From: Candidatus Fredericiella danica
GTDB taxonomy: Bacteria; Chloroflexota; Anaerolineae; Caldilineales; Caldilineaceae
Assembly (NCBI GenBank): GCA_016713335.1
Contig: JADJPH010000006.1
Span: forward strand, 81,778 to 145,777
Length of the DNA: 64,000 nt
Direction: 5' to 3'
Part shown: positions 27,703 to 37,946 of the stretch, piece by piece
How positions within the stretch are numbered: the first letter of the stretch is position 1
Layout of the letters: every line of letters begins with the position of its first letter
Notes under the pieces: model-generated
The model's input: the letters and a program-made list of their open reading frames with translations, nothing else
Database searches by the model: none
Told to the model about the DNA's origin: nothing
Translations under genes and position numbers: made by a program

Positions 27703-29121
27703 CTACTCCACCCCATAGGTGGCATCCAAATACGCCAGCATAATATCACTGAGCATGGCCTGCCCGTCGAGCGTGGCGGACAAACCGTAAACCGCTCCGC
27801 TTTGCGGATATTCCTGCTGCGGATCGCGCGCATAGGCGACGGCTGTGCGCAGGTCTTCCACAAAGCGCTCAGCCACTCCCGGTTGCGTCTGCGGCAGCGT
27901 GATGCAGAAGTGGATGCCCGGCGGCAGTTGCAGCCCGTTCATCCGCCACCCCCTGCCGATCAAATAGTCGTTCACATGGAAGATATCCACCTCATCGGAC
28001 ATCATCCCAATTAGGAATGTCGTCTTCCCCGCAATCCGAATCTCCGGGATGCTGGCAATCCCCGCCCGGATCCGATCCGCCGTGTTCATGATCGCCCTGG
28101 CCGCGGCCAGATAACCATCCTCCCCCATCGCCACCATCGCCGCCCATGTCGCCGCCGCCAACCCACCGGAACGGCTGCCCTGAAAGGTGGGTGAGGCATA
28201 CAGTCCCCCTGCCCAATCCGGCGCCGTGAAGTACTGGAAGTGGCGCAGGTGCTCATTGCGCAGGAGGATCACAGAGGTGCCTTTAAGCGCATAGCCGTAT
28301 TTGTGGGTGTCGCAGGAGATGGAGGTGACGCCCGGTTGCCGGAAATCAAAGATGGGGACATCATAACCAAGACGCTCGACCCACGGGAGTAGAAACCCGC
28401 CCAGACAACCATCAACGTGCAGGCCCAGATTGCGTGCGAGGGCCAGGTCCGACAGTCTGGCAATGGGATCAATTGTGCCGTACGCATAGTTGCCGGCCGA
28501 GCCCGCCAATGCAATGGTGTTGGGCGTGATCGCCGCCGCCATCGCATCGACATCTGCAACAAAATCCGCGGTCACGGGCGTCCGCACCAGCTTCAGCCCC
28601 AGGTAGTGTGCGCTCTTTTGAAAGGCCGTGTGAATCGTGGATGGCGCCACAATCTCGGGATGCTCGATGCCACGCTCACGCTGCGCCCACTCGCGGTAGA
28701 CCAGCATGGCGTTAAAGATGCTCTCGCTCCCCCCTGAAGTGATGGCGCCGCAGACCTCATCCTTGGGATTGACCTCTTTCACGGCGTCGCCATGCAGCAT
28801 CTTCGCCGTCATGGCGATGACTTCGCCTTCGAACTTGGTGCCGCTGGGACACATATCGCGTTGTAGCAGGTTTGCGTGTGCGTACAGCGCAAAAGCCCGA
28901 TTCAAAAACGCATAGTGTTCGTGCCCACCATGATAAATCGTGCCGGAGACCTTGCCGCTTTCCCACTTGGAATCTTCCGCTGCCGCGGTCCGTTCCAAAA
29001 ACGCCAATATCTCTGCCGGTTCCACCCCATGTTCCGGAATCTGTGTATAGACCTTGAATTCATCTCGATACGGGTGCAGGTCGCCAAAAGGACCTGAGGA
29101 TGCATCGTTATTACCGGACAT
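27703..29121 (-). CDS. PLP-dependent decarboxylase/lyase of the sphingosine-1-phosphate lyase type
   Basis: 472 residues, intact. Group II decarboxylase fold. The PLP lysine is in ISCDTHKYGYALKGTSVILL; SGKVSGTIYHGGHEHYAFLN near residue 58 is the S1P-lyase-like phosphate-binding block, and ITSGGSESIFNAMLVYREWA binds the cofactor. Eukaryotic and bacterial S1P lyases cleave phosphorylated long-chain bases; a glutamate/tyrosine decarboxylase role is the alternative. No membrane anchor, unlike the eukaryotic enzyme. No sphingolipid synthesis genes are in the window, so the physiological substrate is uncertain. Confidence 0.8.
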   Translation of the reverse strand: MSGNNDASSGPFGDLHPYRDEFKVYTQIPEHGVEPAEILAFLERTAAAEDSKWESGKVSGTIYHGGHEHYAFLNRAFALYAHANLLQRDMCPSGTKFEGEVIAMTAKMLHGDAVKEVNPKDEVCGAITSGGSESIFNAMLVYREWAQRERGIEHPEIVAPSTIHTAFQKSAHYLGLKLVRTPVTADFVADVDAMAAAITPNTIALAGSAGNYAYGTIDPIARLSDLALARNLGLHVDGCLGGFLLPWVERLGYDVPIFDFRQPGVTSISCDTHKYGYALKGTSVILLRNEHLRHFQYFTAPDWAGGLYASPTFQGSRSGGLAAATWAAMVAMGEDGYLAAARAIMNTADRIRAGIASIPEIRIAGKTTFLIGMMSDEVDIFHVNDYLIGRGWRMNGLQLPPGIHFCITLPQTQPGVAERFVEDLRTAVAYARDPQQEYPQSGAVYGLSATLDGQAMLSDIMLAYLDATYGVE

Positions 29122-29137
29122 ACTGGGGCTCCTATGG

Positions 29138-29165
29138 TTTGTAATTCGTACTCGTATCTCGTAAT
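29138..29165. repeat. Short TACTCGTATCTCGTA intergenic repeat
   Basis: ATTCGTACTCGTATCTCGTA just upstream of the PLP-enzyme start. Same word family as 11395-11456 and 37801-37943, here reduced to about 28 bases. Confidence 0.4.
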
Positions 29166-29293
29166 CCGCCCGCCCACACTACAACGGACTTCGGACCGGA
29201 ACGGATTGAATCATGCTTGCCGGTGCGTTGCGCTGGCCGCGCGTTTGACTGGGGCGGGTCGTCCTTCGTGGCTGAGTGAATTCGCCGCCACGT

Positions 29294-29314
29294 CCTGCGG
29301 CTACAAGCCGCAGG
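29294..29314. repeat. Perfect hairpin CCTGCGGC-TACAA-GCCGCAGG
   Basis: 8-bp perfect stem with 5-base loop, 103 bases 3' of the FGGY kinase stop (minus strand) and beyond the octamer array. No U-run follows. Could act as a transcript end for the kinase or be a dispersed palindromic repeat. Confidence 0.65.
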
Positions 29315-29319
29315 TACGG

Positions 29320-29416
29320 TTGTCTCCTGTCTCCTTGTCTCCTTGTCCTTGTCTCCCTGTCTCCCTGTCTCCTTGTCTCCTTGTCTCCTTGTCTCCCTGT
29401 CTCTTTGTCTCTTTGT
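29320..29416. repeat. Octamer tandem array (CTTGTCTC / CCTGTCTC)
   Basis: About 12 degenerate 8-base units (TGTCTCCT, TGTCCCTG and TGTCTCTT variants) filling 97 bases. The array abuts the FGGY kinase stop codon at 29417. Strong pyrimidine bias on the plus strand (purine on the kinase coding strand). One unit is shortened (TTGTCCTTG). No open frame here is credible. Confidence 0.8.
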
Positions 29417-31002
29417 CTACCCATACACCCCCCGATTCGCCTTAAACGCCGCCTGAAATCGCTCAAACTGCCGGCTATACAACGCATGTCGCGCGGGATC
29501 GGGTTGGTAGACCTGCGCGATCGGGACGAGCTTCGGGATCTCGGCAAAGGTCAGCAGGCCGAGGCGCTGCAACGCCAAAAAAGCCGCACCGCGCACATTG
29601 GCATTGCGCGGATCGGCCAGTTGATGGATCGGAATGCCACACACATCGGCCATCACCTGGGCCCAGAAATCGGAAAGCGCGCCGCCACCGCCGAGCCGCA
29701 GGTGGTCAAACTGCCTGCCCACCAACTTCTGCGACGGCCCCAGCAGCCAGCGCCAGTTCATGGCGATGCCCTCAAAGACCGACCGCACCAGGGCTGCCCG
29801 CGTCGTCTTGTGCGAAAGCCCCAGGAAACCACCCCGCATCGCCGGTTCCTCGCTCGGCGCCAACGAGCCGTTGAACCAGGGCATGAAGAGCACCCCCTCA
29901 CTGCCCGGCGGCGCCTGGCCGGCCAGTTCAGCCGCCAGTGAGAACCTGTCGGCCGGCAACGCCGACGCGGCTACCGCGTCGACCGCCAGCGGATCCATGC
30001 CGTACACGAGGTTGTTGAGGAAGGACTCCAGCACCTTACCCGTGTTCCCCAACTCTGCCAACAGCAGATAGCGGTCCGGCAACGGGCTTGGAATTGAAGT
30101 CAGCAAGTGGGTGAGGTCGCTCTTCTTGCTGGCCAGATGTGTGGCGAGAAAGCCCGACGTGCCCAGCACGGCCACGGCCTCGCCATCGGCGATCGCACCC
30201 GCACCGATGGCCGCCGAATGATTGTCGTTCGAGGCGACGATAACAACCGCACCGGATGCAATCCCGAGGTCGGCGGCAACTTCCGGTAGCACCGTCCCAT
30301 GAACGGCATCGTTCGGCAGCAGGTCAGGTAGTTTGGCAGGGTCAACACCACTCACCTGGACCAGCCAGGGGTCGTATTCCGTCGTTGCCCTGCGGTTGTC
30401 GGTCATCAAGAACGGCAATGCCGTAATTTGCGATGCGGCGCATTTGCCGGTGAGCCGCAAATTCAAATAGTCCATCGGCTCCAGAAACTTGTCCGTTTTC
30501 CGGTAGATCTCAGGCCGTTCATTTTTGATATAGAGCATGTGCCCAAGCGAGTCGACTCCCGACAGGGTGGGCGGCAGCCCCACCTTCGTGATCCACCGGT
30601 ACAGTTTATAAGCGCCGTAGCCCTGGATGCTGGGAAAACCCTGGGCGATCTTGCGGTTGTATGGACCGCCACGCGTATCTAGCCAGTGGATGGCGTTCAT
30701 CACCGGCTCACCGTTGGCATCCACCGGCACAACCACCGCCCATTGGCTTGTGCACGACACCGCCGTAATCGCTGTAGGCGGGACCCCAGCCGCAGCCACA
30801 ACCCGCTTCGTCGCCTGTCGCACCGCCGCCCACCATTCGTGCGGATCCTGCTCGGCGCCGCCATCAGGCAGTAAGTGGATCGCACAGCGTTCGACGGCAC
30901 TGGCAACCACTACCCCGTTATCATCGACAAGCCCAACTTTAGGACCGCCCGATCCAAGATCGATGGCGAGGACATACGTTTGCGCAGTTGCAGGTTGACT
31001 CA
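29417..31002 (-). CDS. FGGY-family carbohydrate kinase (xylulokinase-like)
   Basis: About 528 residues from ATG at 31002 (MSQPATAQTYVLAIDLGSGG); a further in-frame start at 31054 is possible. ATP-binding phosphate loop DLGSGGPKVGLVDDNG; sugar-site region WLDTRGGPYN and MDYLNLRLTG; second nucleotide-binding signature LRLGGGGALSDFWAQVMADV; C-terminal domain NANVRGAAFLALQRLGLL. The family phosphorylates ketopentoses, glycerol, rhamnulose and similar sugars; this branch is closest in pattern to xylulokinases, but the substrate is unproven. Intact. The 3' end abuts an octamer array. Confidence 0.85.
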
Positions 31003-31337
31003 TGGCGCAGCCAGTTTTGCATGCAAAGTGATCACCGGCAAAGGTCACCCCCACCGGCGCGTGGATGCTGTGATAACGGCGACAAACTGCCAGGCTGGGT
31101 TGCTGCGCACAGCGTATACTGCACGCTTTTCCCTGTCAATGCGGTTGAATCCGTCACCACAGAGCCAAAACCTTACATCTTGACATGTAATTCCTGCTGC
31201 AGTAAGCTTACCGTAATGTTTCCGCGGGCGTTCCGGTCTCTCTCGGTTGCGTCCCCTACCCTTGAACCTTCTCATCCAAACAACTCATGCCCACCTCAAT
31301 ACGTCTTCGCATGCCGGCATTGTCTTAGGAGATTTCA
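31003..31337. other. Divergent promoter gap between FGGY kinase and giant surface protein
   Basis: No gene seen. On the plus strand TTGACA (31180-31185), a 17-base spacer and TAAGCT (31203-31208) form a possible promoter for the surface protein gene, with a 5' leader of about 120 bases; the -10 is weak. Ribosome site TTAGGAG lies at 31325-31331. Confidence 0.35.
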
Positions 31338-34300
31338 ATGGCTATGCAACGGTCGACCCTCCGCTTGATTGTGACAGTGGTCTCCATCTGCCTGTTTTTC
31401 GCCGCCGTCATCGGCGCACTTGCGGTGACCCCCGCCCATGCCCAGGAACCACCACCCCCACCACCCGATGCCGCCTTTGCTCCCGCCAGCCCGGACGCCA
31501 TTTCGTTCACCGCTGCGGTGAATCCAATTGTGGCAAACGGCCTGGGCAAAAGCAATGCAGCGTGGGGCGACTATGACAACGACGGCTATCTCGATCTGCT
31601 CCTGAACGGTTGCCTCCCCAACGCGAATATTTGCAACGTACCGTTTCACCGCGTCTACCACAACAACGCCGGCGCCGGGTTTACCCTCGCCTACACCCTC
31701 CCCGAGACGGGCGGCACACTCGGCCGCGGGGCCTGGGGCGACTATGACAACGATGGCGACCTGGACATCCTCCTGGCGGGCTGGGCCAACGGCGCCAACG
31801 CCCTCCAGGTCTTCCAGAACACAGGCAGCGGCTTCACCTTACTCCAGACCTTTGAACAAACCAACGCCTATAGCATGGCCTGGGGCGACTACAATAACGA
31901 CGGCCATCTCGACATCCTCATGGGGGACGGGTCAACATTGCGCCGGGCATCTGGGTCTATCGCAATACGGGCATCGGCTTTACGCAGGCCGTGACCGTCA
32001 CCACCGGCGATGCTACCTATGACGTGGCCTGGGGCGACTACGATAGTGATGGATTCCTGGACGTGCTCAGCACCGCCGAGGATTACCCGACCGGGGGCGC
32101 CGGCGTCTATCGCAACAACGGCATTGACTTCACCCGCACCTACACCCTCCCCAGTTGGTTTGGGGCATCGGCCGCCTGGGGGGACTATGACAACGATGGT
32201 CGCCTCGACATTCTCTTCTCGGGTCAAGAACCCGCCGCCCCGAGGGCGCTGGTGCTGCGCAACACCGGGGCGACCTTTACCACGGCCTACGACCTTGTGG
32301 GGCTAGCCCAGGGGAGCGCCGCCTGGGGTGACTATGATAGCGATGGCAAGCTGGATATCCTCCTCACCGGGATGGACGACATCTACGTCGCCGGCGTGAA
32401 ACTCTATCGGAACACCGGCAGCGGCTTCACCGCCACATCCTATGGCTTAACCGGCGCGGTCAACGGTGACGCGGCCTGGGGTGACTACAACAATGACGGC
32501 CGATTGGACATCGCATTGACCGGCTGCATCGATACCAATTGCACGAATCCAGTCTCGAAAATCTATCAAAACAACGGCGCCACGCCAAACACGCCCACCG
32601 CCCCCACCAACTTGCGCAGTTCTTTCAATGGCAGCCAGGTGACCCTGCAATGGAGCGCCGCCACGGATGGCGCAACGCCCGCGGCGGGGTTGAACTACAA
32701 TCTCTATCTCACACCTACGACAGGTTCTCCCTTGCTTGTCTCCCCCATGTCGAATCCCGTTTCCGGCTACCGGCGCCTGCCTGCACTGGGCAATGCGCAA
32801 CAACGGTTGGTCTATACGGCGCCACTCGCTGCCGAAGGTGGTTATGCATGGAGTGTGCAAGCGGTCGACACGGCGTGGGCCGGCGGCGCCTGGGCACCGA
32901 CAAGCAGTTTCCAGATTGGCTGCGTCAAGAACACAAATGACAGCGGACCTGGTTCGTTGCGCCAAACAGTGGCCGACACCGAAGCTGGCGCTACGATCTG
33001 CTTTGACCCCAGCCTCTCAGGCAAGACAATCGCCCTGACCACTGCGATTCAACTCAACAAGTCGGTCACAATCAGTGGCACCGTGCCGATCACGATCAGC
33101 GGCAGCAACACAACTCGAATCTTTGAGGTTGGAGTTCGAAGTGTGGTCTCTCTCTATGGCCTGACCATCCGCAACGGAGCCGCAAGCAAAACGAGCGGTG
33201 GCGGCATTTCGAACATGGGAACGTTGAAGATCGAGCGCTGCACCATACTTTACAACACCGCAGACTTTGGCGCCGGCATCTATAGCAATGGCGATTTGAC
33301 GATCGACCAAAGCACCATTTTGAGCAACACGGCAAGGGAGGGCGGAGCCATCCATGCCGGCGGGCCGATGACAGTGCGCAACAGCACCCTGGCCCACAAT
33401 CGCGCGACGCACGATGTCACAGGTGTACTGGAGACGGTTGGTGCATCTGTTCGCCTTTCCGCCCAGTTCGGCTTTGCCACCGTCTGCCTCCTTGCGGTGG
33501 TTTGGCCCGCCAGTCGACGGCGCGCGCGGCTCTATCTGCGCGGTGCGGCATTCCTTTTGGGCGTTGCAATCTTGCCAACCGCATGTTTCTCGACCGATAA
33601 CACTGCAGCAGGCGGCGCCATCCACTTCGTTCCCAATAAAGCAATCCGCACGTTCACACTCAGCTTCAACACATTCGCCCACAACAGCGCCGAGAACGGA
33701 GGTGGGGCAATCTACTATGCTGGTCTCTCAGAAGACTCGCATCTGATAGGCAACGTCTTCAGCCAGAACATTGCCTCAGGCAGCGGCAATTGCAGCGGCA
33801 AGCCTTTGACGTCACAGGGCGGGAATGTCTCGTCAGATAATTCCTGCGGGTTCGCCCAGGCCGACGATCGCAACAACATGGGCGCCCAGGTAGGGTCGAT
33901 TCTTCCAAATGGGACCGTTCCCCTGCTCCCAACCAGCATTGCCATCGGCAACGTCACTGCAAACTGCCCGGCAACCGACCAACTGGGCCAACCACGCGCC
34001 ACCCCTTGCGACGCCGGCGCTCTGAACTTCAGTGGCGCACCCAACGCCCAATTGCAGGTCATGCTGCGCGCCACACGCGACCGGGCAAACCAGGGGCAAA
34101 CGCTTACCTTCTCTACGACGGTGCTCAACAGTGGCCCCGTCAATGCCAGCAATGTGACGGTTCGGCTGGCGCTGCCGGCAGGACTGGCGCATGCGGGTAC
34201 ACCTACCTGGAGCGGTGGAACCTGCGCATGGAGCGCACCGAACCTGACCTGTTCAAGCGCGCTGCCGCGCATCAATCAGTTGATGCTTTACGTGCCGGCG

Positions 34301-36844
34301 CAAGTGACCACACACGACATTGGCGCCCTCGCTGTAGTAGCCAGCGCGTCGGCAAACGGTATGGCTACGCCCGCCACGGGCGGCTTCCAACTGATGACCC
34401 AGAGCAACGCGTCTGGAACAACTTGCGATGTAGGCACTGGTTGGCCCTATGCAACCATCCAGGCTGCGGTCGAGGCTGCTGCACCGGGCGGAGCGATCAA
34501 AGTCTGCGATGGCACATACTATGAGTCGATTCAGATTAGCAAGTCGATCACCATCACCGGCCTGTATGGCGCCAACTTCACAATTGTCGACGGCAATCGG
34601 CAGGGCCGCGTCTTTGACGTGGCGCGTGGCGTAACTGTCAGCCTGGTGGGGCTGACCATTCGAAATGGCAATGCCGGCGATTATTACGACTTCGGCGGCG
34701 GTGTCAGAAATTTGGGCATCCTCACGGTCAACCGCAGCATTCTCACCGGCAACACGGCCGGCAGGGGCGGTGGCATTTTCAATACCGGGGCGTTGACCGT
34801 CAGCCAATCCTCTTTCCTCGGCAACAACGGTCTAAGCCTGGCCGGTGCAATCGAAAACAGCGGCTCCGCCACACTTGCGGTCACTGACAGTGTCTTCAGC
34901 GGCAATAGCGCTGACGGCGCCGGCGGTGGCATTCATAACTACGGCTCGGCTCGCATCACGCACAGCACCTTCAGCAACAATCGTGCCTTTACAGCCGGCG
35001 GCGCGATTGCCAACGAACAGAATCCGCTCGTCATTGAGAACAGCATCCTCAGCGACAACACTGCGCGCTCCGGTAATGGCGCCATCAATACTTACCGCGG
35101 CGCGATCACGGTCACCAACAGTGTGCTCCAAACAGGCACACCCATTGGTGCGGGTAGCAATAACCGGTTCGCAGATCCCCTGTTTGTCCGCAACCCAGGT
35201 AACCACGGCAGCACGGACTTCGGTGACCTACACCTCTGGACATCATCGCCTGCCATTGGATTGCCGACCACATGCACCGGATTTGACCGTGATGGCACGG
35301 AGCGCAAGCGTCCATGTGCAGCCGGCGCCTATGAGTTAGTCACGGCACAGGCAATCGTCACGGCAGAGGCGACACAAGGCGCCGGCAGCCTGGCAGCACG
35401 AACCGTGACCACGTTTACAAATACGCAAGGCATCGTGAAATTGGACATTCCCACGGGTGCGGTGACGCAAACCATCCAGCTCGCCTTCGCGCTCGGCCAG
35501 TTCACCGGCGGCGACGGCAGGCTGCAGAGTGTGGTCTTTACCCCTTACAATGCTACCGGCCAGCCACTGCCGGCGAACTTCGGCTTCCAGCAACCGCTCG
35601 TCGTCACCCTCGGCTACGATCCGGGACTTGTCACCCACGGGCTCGAGACCAACCTGCTGCCGATGCGCTTCGAACCGGTTGCCGGAGCATGGCTGCCCTT
35701 CACCGGCGTCGTCGCAGTGGACAAGGCCAACCGGACTGTCACCTTCGCCATACTCCAGGCCGGCGAATACGGCCTCTTTGCCAAGGCGCCCACCGCATAT
35801 GCCGTGATCGGCGCCGTCACCCCCAGCGGGATCCAGAACCTGGGGGCGGGGCGCTCGTCACTTATACCTTGGTCGCCATCAACGGCAACCTGACGCCGCT
35901 CACGAATCTCGTGATGAACCATACCATCCCCGCCGGCATCACCTTCATAGACTGGGTGCAGGCAAACGGCGCCACCCGCAACGGGAATGCCATCACCTGG
36001 AACATCGACACGCTTACCGGTGGCGGCATGCGCGCGGCCAGCTTCAGCGCCAGCGTCAACAACGATCCGCTCTTCTGGGGCATGCCCATTACCAGCACCG
36101 TCACACTCGCCGGCGCCGGGGGCGTCAACACGAGTGGCGAGGCCGCTATCAGCGTCAACGGTCCCACGACGCCGGTGACAGATAGCGTCACCACCCGGCC
36201 GAACACGCCCGTCAGCCTCTGGCCGCTCGCCAACGACATCAATCCCGATGGGAGCCCCCTCACCCTCGCCGCTGTTGGTGCGCCTGCCCATGGCACGGCC
36301 ACCATTGCCGGCGACACCGTCACTTACCCCCTTCGGAGGCTTTGAAGGGCAGCGACGCCTTTCCCCTACCGTCCAGGATGGCCAGTTCAGCGCGGCGGGT
36401 CTGATTCGGATCGAGGTGGCCAAACTTGCCCATCTCAGCGTCAACAAGACCTTGGTACTCGGCGCCTGGCGCGGACAGGATCTGCCAGATGTCCCGCAGG
36501 GCAGCATCGTCACGTACGAGCTCAGCCTGATCAACGGCGCCGATGGCGAGATTGCCAGCAATGCCGTACTGACCGATGTAATCCCGGGGGGAGTACAATT
36601 TACGCAGTGGATCACACAGTCCGGGGCGACGCTCAACGGCAACACCATCCAGTGGAACGCCGGCGCCTTGCCGAAGAACTCGGTAGCCACAATCAGCTTC
36701 CGCGCCACAGTGATAGCGGCTCCTGGCAGCGTCATACCGAACACCGCCAGAGCAACGGCCGCCAATGCCATACCGTCGCTGGCGACGGCGACCGTCACCG
36801 TTGGTAACGGCTTTAAGGTGGTCATGCCACAGGTTTTGAAATAG
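31338..36844 (+). CDS. Giant secreted FG-GAP / beta-helix / DUF11 surface protein (frameshifted)
   Basis: About 1830 residues when joined. Signal peptide with cleavage near TPAHAQ. Seven FG-GAP/VCBS repeats with Ca-binding loops (AAWGDYDNDGYLDLLLNG, VAWGDYDSDGFLDVLST and similar) make a propeller (to about 420). Then a fibronectin-like domain, a first right-handed beta-helix (NTNDSGPGSLRQTVADTEAG, LTIRNGAASKTSGGGISNMG), DUF11-like Ig domains, a second beta-helix (GTGWPYATIQAAVEAA, then SILTGNTAGRGGGIFNTG), and C-terminal DUF11 domains. The end is GNGFKVVMPQVLK. Frames change near 31930, 35850 and 36325-36350 without loss of sense. A hydrophobic insertion (33440-33600) interrupts the first beta-helix. 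Likely an adhesin or stalk-like surface protein. Confidence 0.8.
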
Positions 36845-36862
36845 GGGGTTACGCAGTGCTCT

Positions 36863-36972
36863 GACAGAGGCGCATGTGACAATCAGAGCCGCGAACGTAA
36901 GCGAGCGGTTGGCATGGGGACGGACAGAGGCGCACGTGACAATCAGAGCCGCGAACGTGAGCGAGCGGTTGG
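36863..36972. repeat. Two direct 50-bp repeats with GAACGT(A/G)AGCGAGCGG core
   Basis: Units 36863-36912 and 36923-36972, identical apart from two or three bases, at a 60-base period. Each runs from GACAGAGGCGCAYGTGACAA to GCGAGCGGTTGG. The core can fold as CCGC...GCGG. Located 19 bases past the giant protein stop and before the convergent murI gene. Confidence 0.85.
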
Positions 36973-37004
36973 TGCTTGGTGGACGCGGCGGCGGGGGACG
37001 GGGG

Positions 37005-37037
37005 GATCACCACCCTCACGGGATGGTGCTCTGACGG
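37005..37037. repeat. Hairpin repeat unit, inverted orientation
   Basis: GATCACCACCCTCACGGGAT then GGTGCTCTGACGG: the reverse complement of the 24127-24155 unit with one difference. It lies 15 bases beyond the murI stop, in the gap between convergent genes. Confidence 0.75.
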
Positions 37038-37052
37038 ACGGAACGCCCATAC

Positions 37053-37807
37053 TCAGGGCATCTTCACGTACTCAGTAGGAACCTGCTGCACTTCTGCAGA
37101 TTCCCCCCATAAACCCGCAACCACTTTCGCAAACGCGCTGGTGTCACCACTTGTCCAAAAGCGCACGGTGCCAGTTGTGCTGCGCTCCGCCAGAAGTTCG
37201 CCCGCCTCCAATACATGATGCAACTGCCGTGCAACCGGCGCACCCGTCTCCAGAATCGTCACCTCAGGCCCAACAACCTCTGCCACCACCGGCATCAAAA
37301 ACGGATAGTGGGTGCACCCCAGCACCAGGGTGTCGGCGCCGGCTGCCAACAGCGGCGCCGTATAACTTTCCACCAACGCACGCGTGCGTGGACTCTCCAG
37401 ATCACAGGCTTCCACACACTCCACAAGACCGGGACACGCCTGCGTCAACACGCTCACCGGCAACCCATACCGTCCCACCAACTGCGCAAAGGATTCGGGT
37501 TGCTGCGACGGCAGGCTTGAGCGCCGGCTCCACCCCCACGATCGGCAGCGCAAAGTGCGCACGCAGACTGCCGATCGCCGCCGCCGTCGCCGTATTGCAC
37601 GCAACGACGATCGCCTTAGCACCGTGCGCAACCAGAAACTGCGTCAGCGCAAAGGCGCGGCCAACGACGAAGTCGTGTGTCTTGTCGCCATACGGCACAT
37701 ACGCCGAATCGGCCACATAGATCAGGTCTTCGTGCGGTAGTTCCGTCCGAATCGCGCAGCACCGACAGCCCCCCAACCCCAGAGTCAAAGATGCCGAGGG
37801 AGCGTAT
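37053..37807 (-). CDS. murI: Glutamate racemase, damaged (frameshifts and probable internal deletion)
   Basis: Both catalytic Cys motifs are present: VVACNTATAAAIGSLR and LVLGCTHYPFLMPVV, with the N-terminal GIFDSGVGGLSVLR and DLIYVADSAYVPYGDKTH. MurI makes D-glutamate for peptidoglycan. Frame changes near 37757 (after GLSVLR) and 37505. At the second point, EPALKPAVAAT is followed at once by QPESFAQLVG, so the usual strand GxIGVLATPAT (about 20 residues) is missing; the sequence CAACCCG at the join could mark a deletion between short repeats. No ATG, GTG or TTG lies in frame between the upstream stop and GIFDSG: the TATTGCGTATC repeat abuts this point. Either a dying gene or badly read sequence. 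Confidence 0.75.
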
Positions 37808-37943
37808 TGCGTATCACGGTTCTCGTTATTCGTGTTGCGTATCACGTATTGCGTATTGCGTGTTCTGTGTTGCGTAATGAATACGGCATAATACATCATA
37901 CGAGATACGAGACACGAGACACGCAACGCGAGACACGCAACTC
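37801..37943. repeat. GTATTGCGTATCACG / CGAGACACGCAAC repeat in divergent promoter region
   Basis: About 140 bases of GCGTATTGCGTATCACG-type words on one side and ATACGAGACACGAGACACGC-type words on the other; the two halves are partly complementary and could form a long imperfect stem. It fills the whole gap between murI and the helicase start and resembles 11395-11456. Confidence 0.65.
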
Positions 37944-37946
37944 CCC

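Noticed and set aside
29276..29941. Leu/Ser/Pro-rich ORF over the octamer array
   Set aside because: It only translates the TGTCTCCT repeat and the antisense of the kinase gene.
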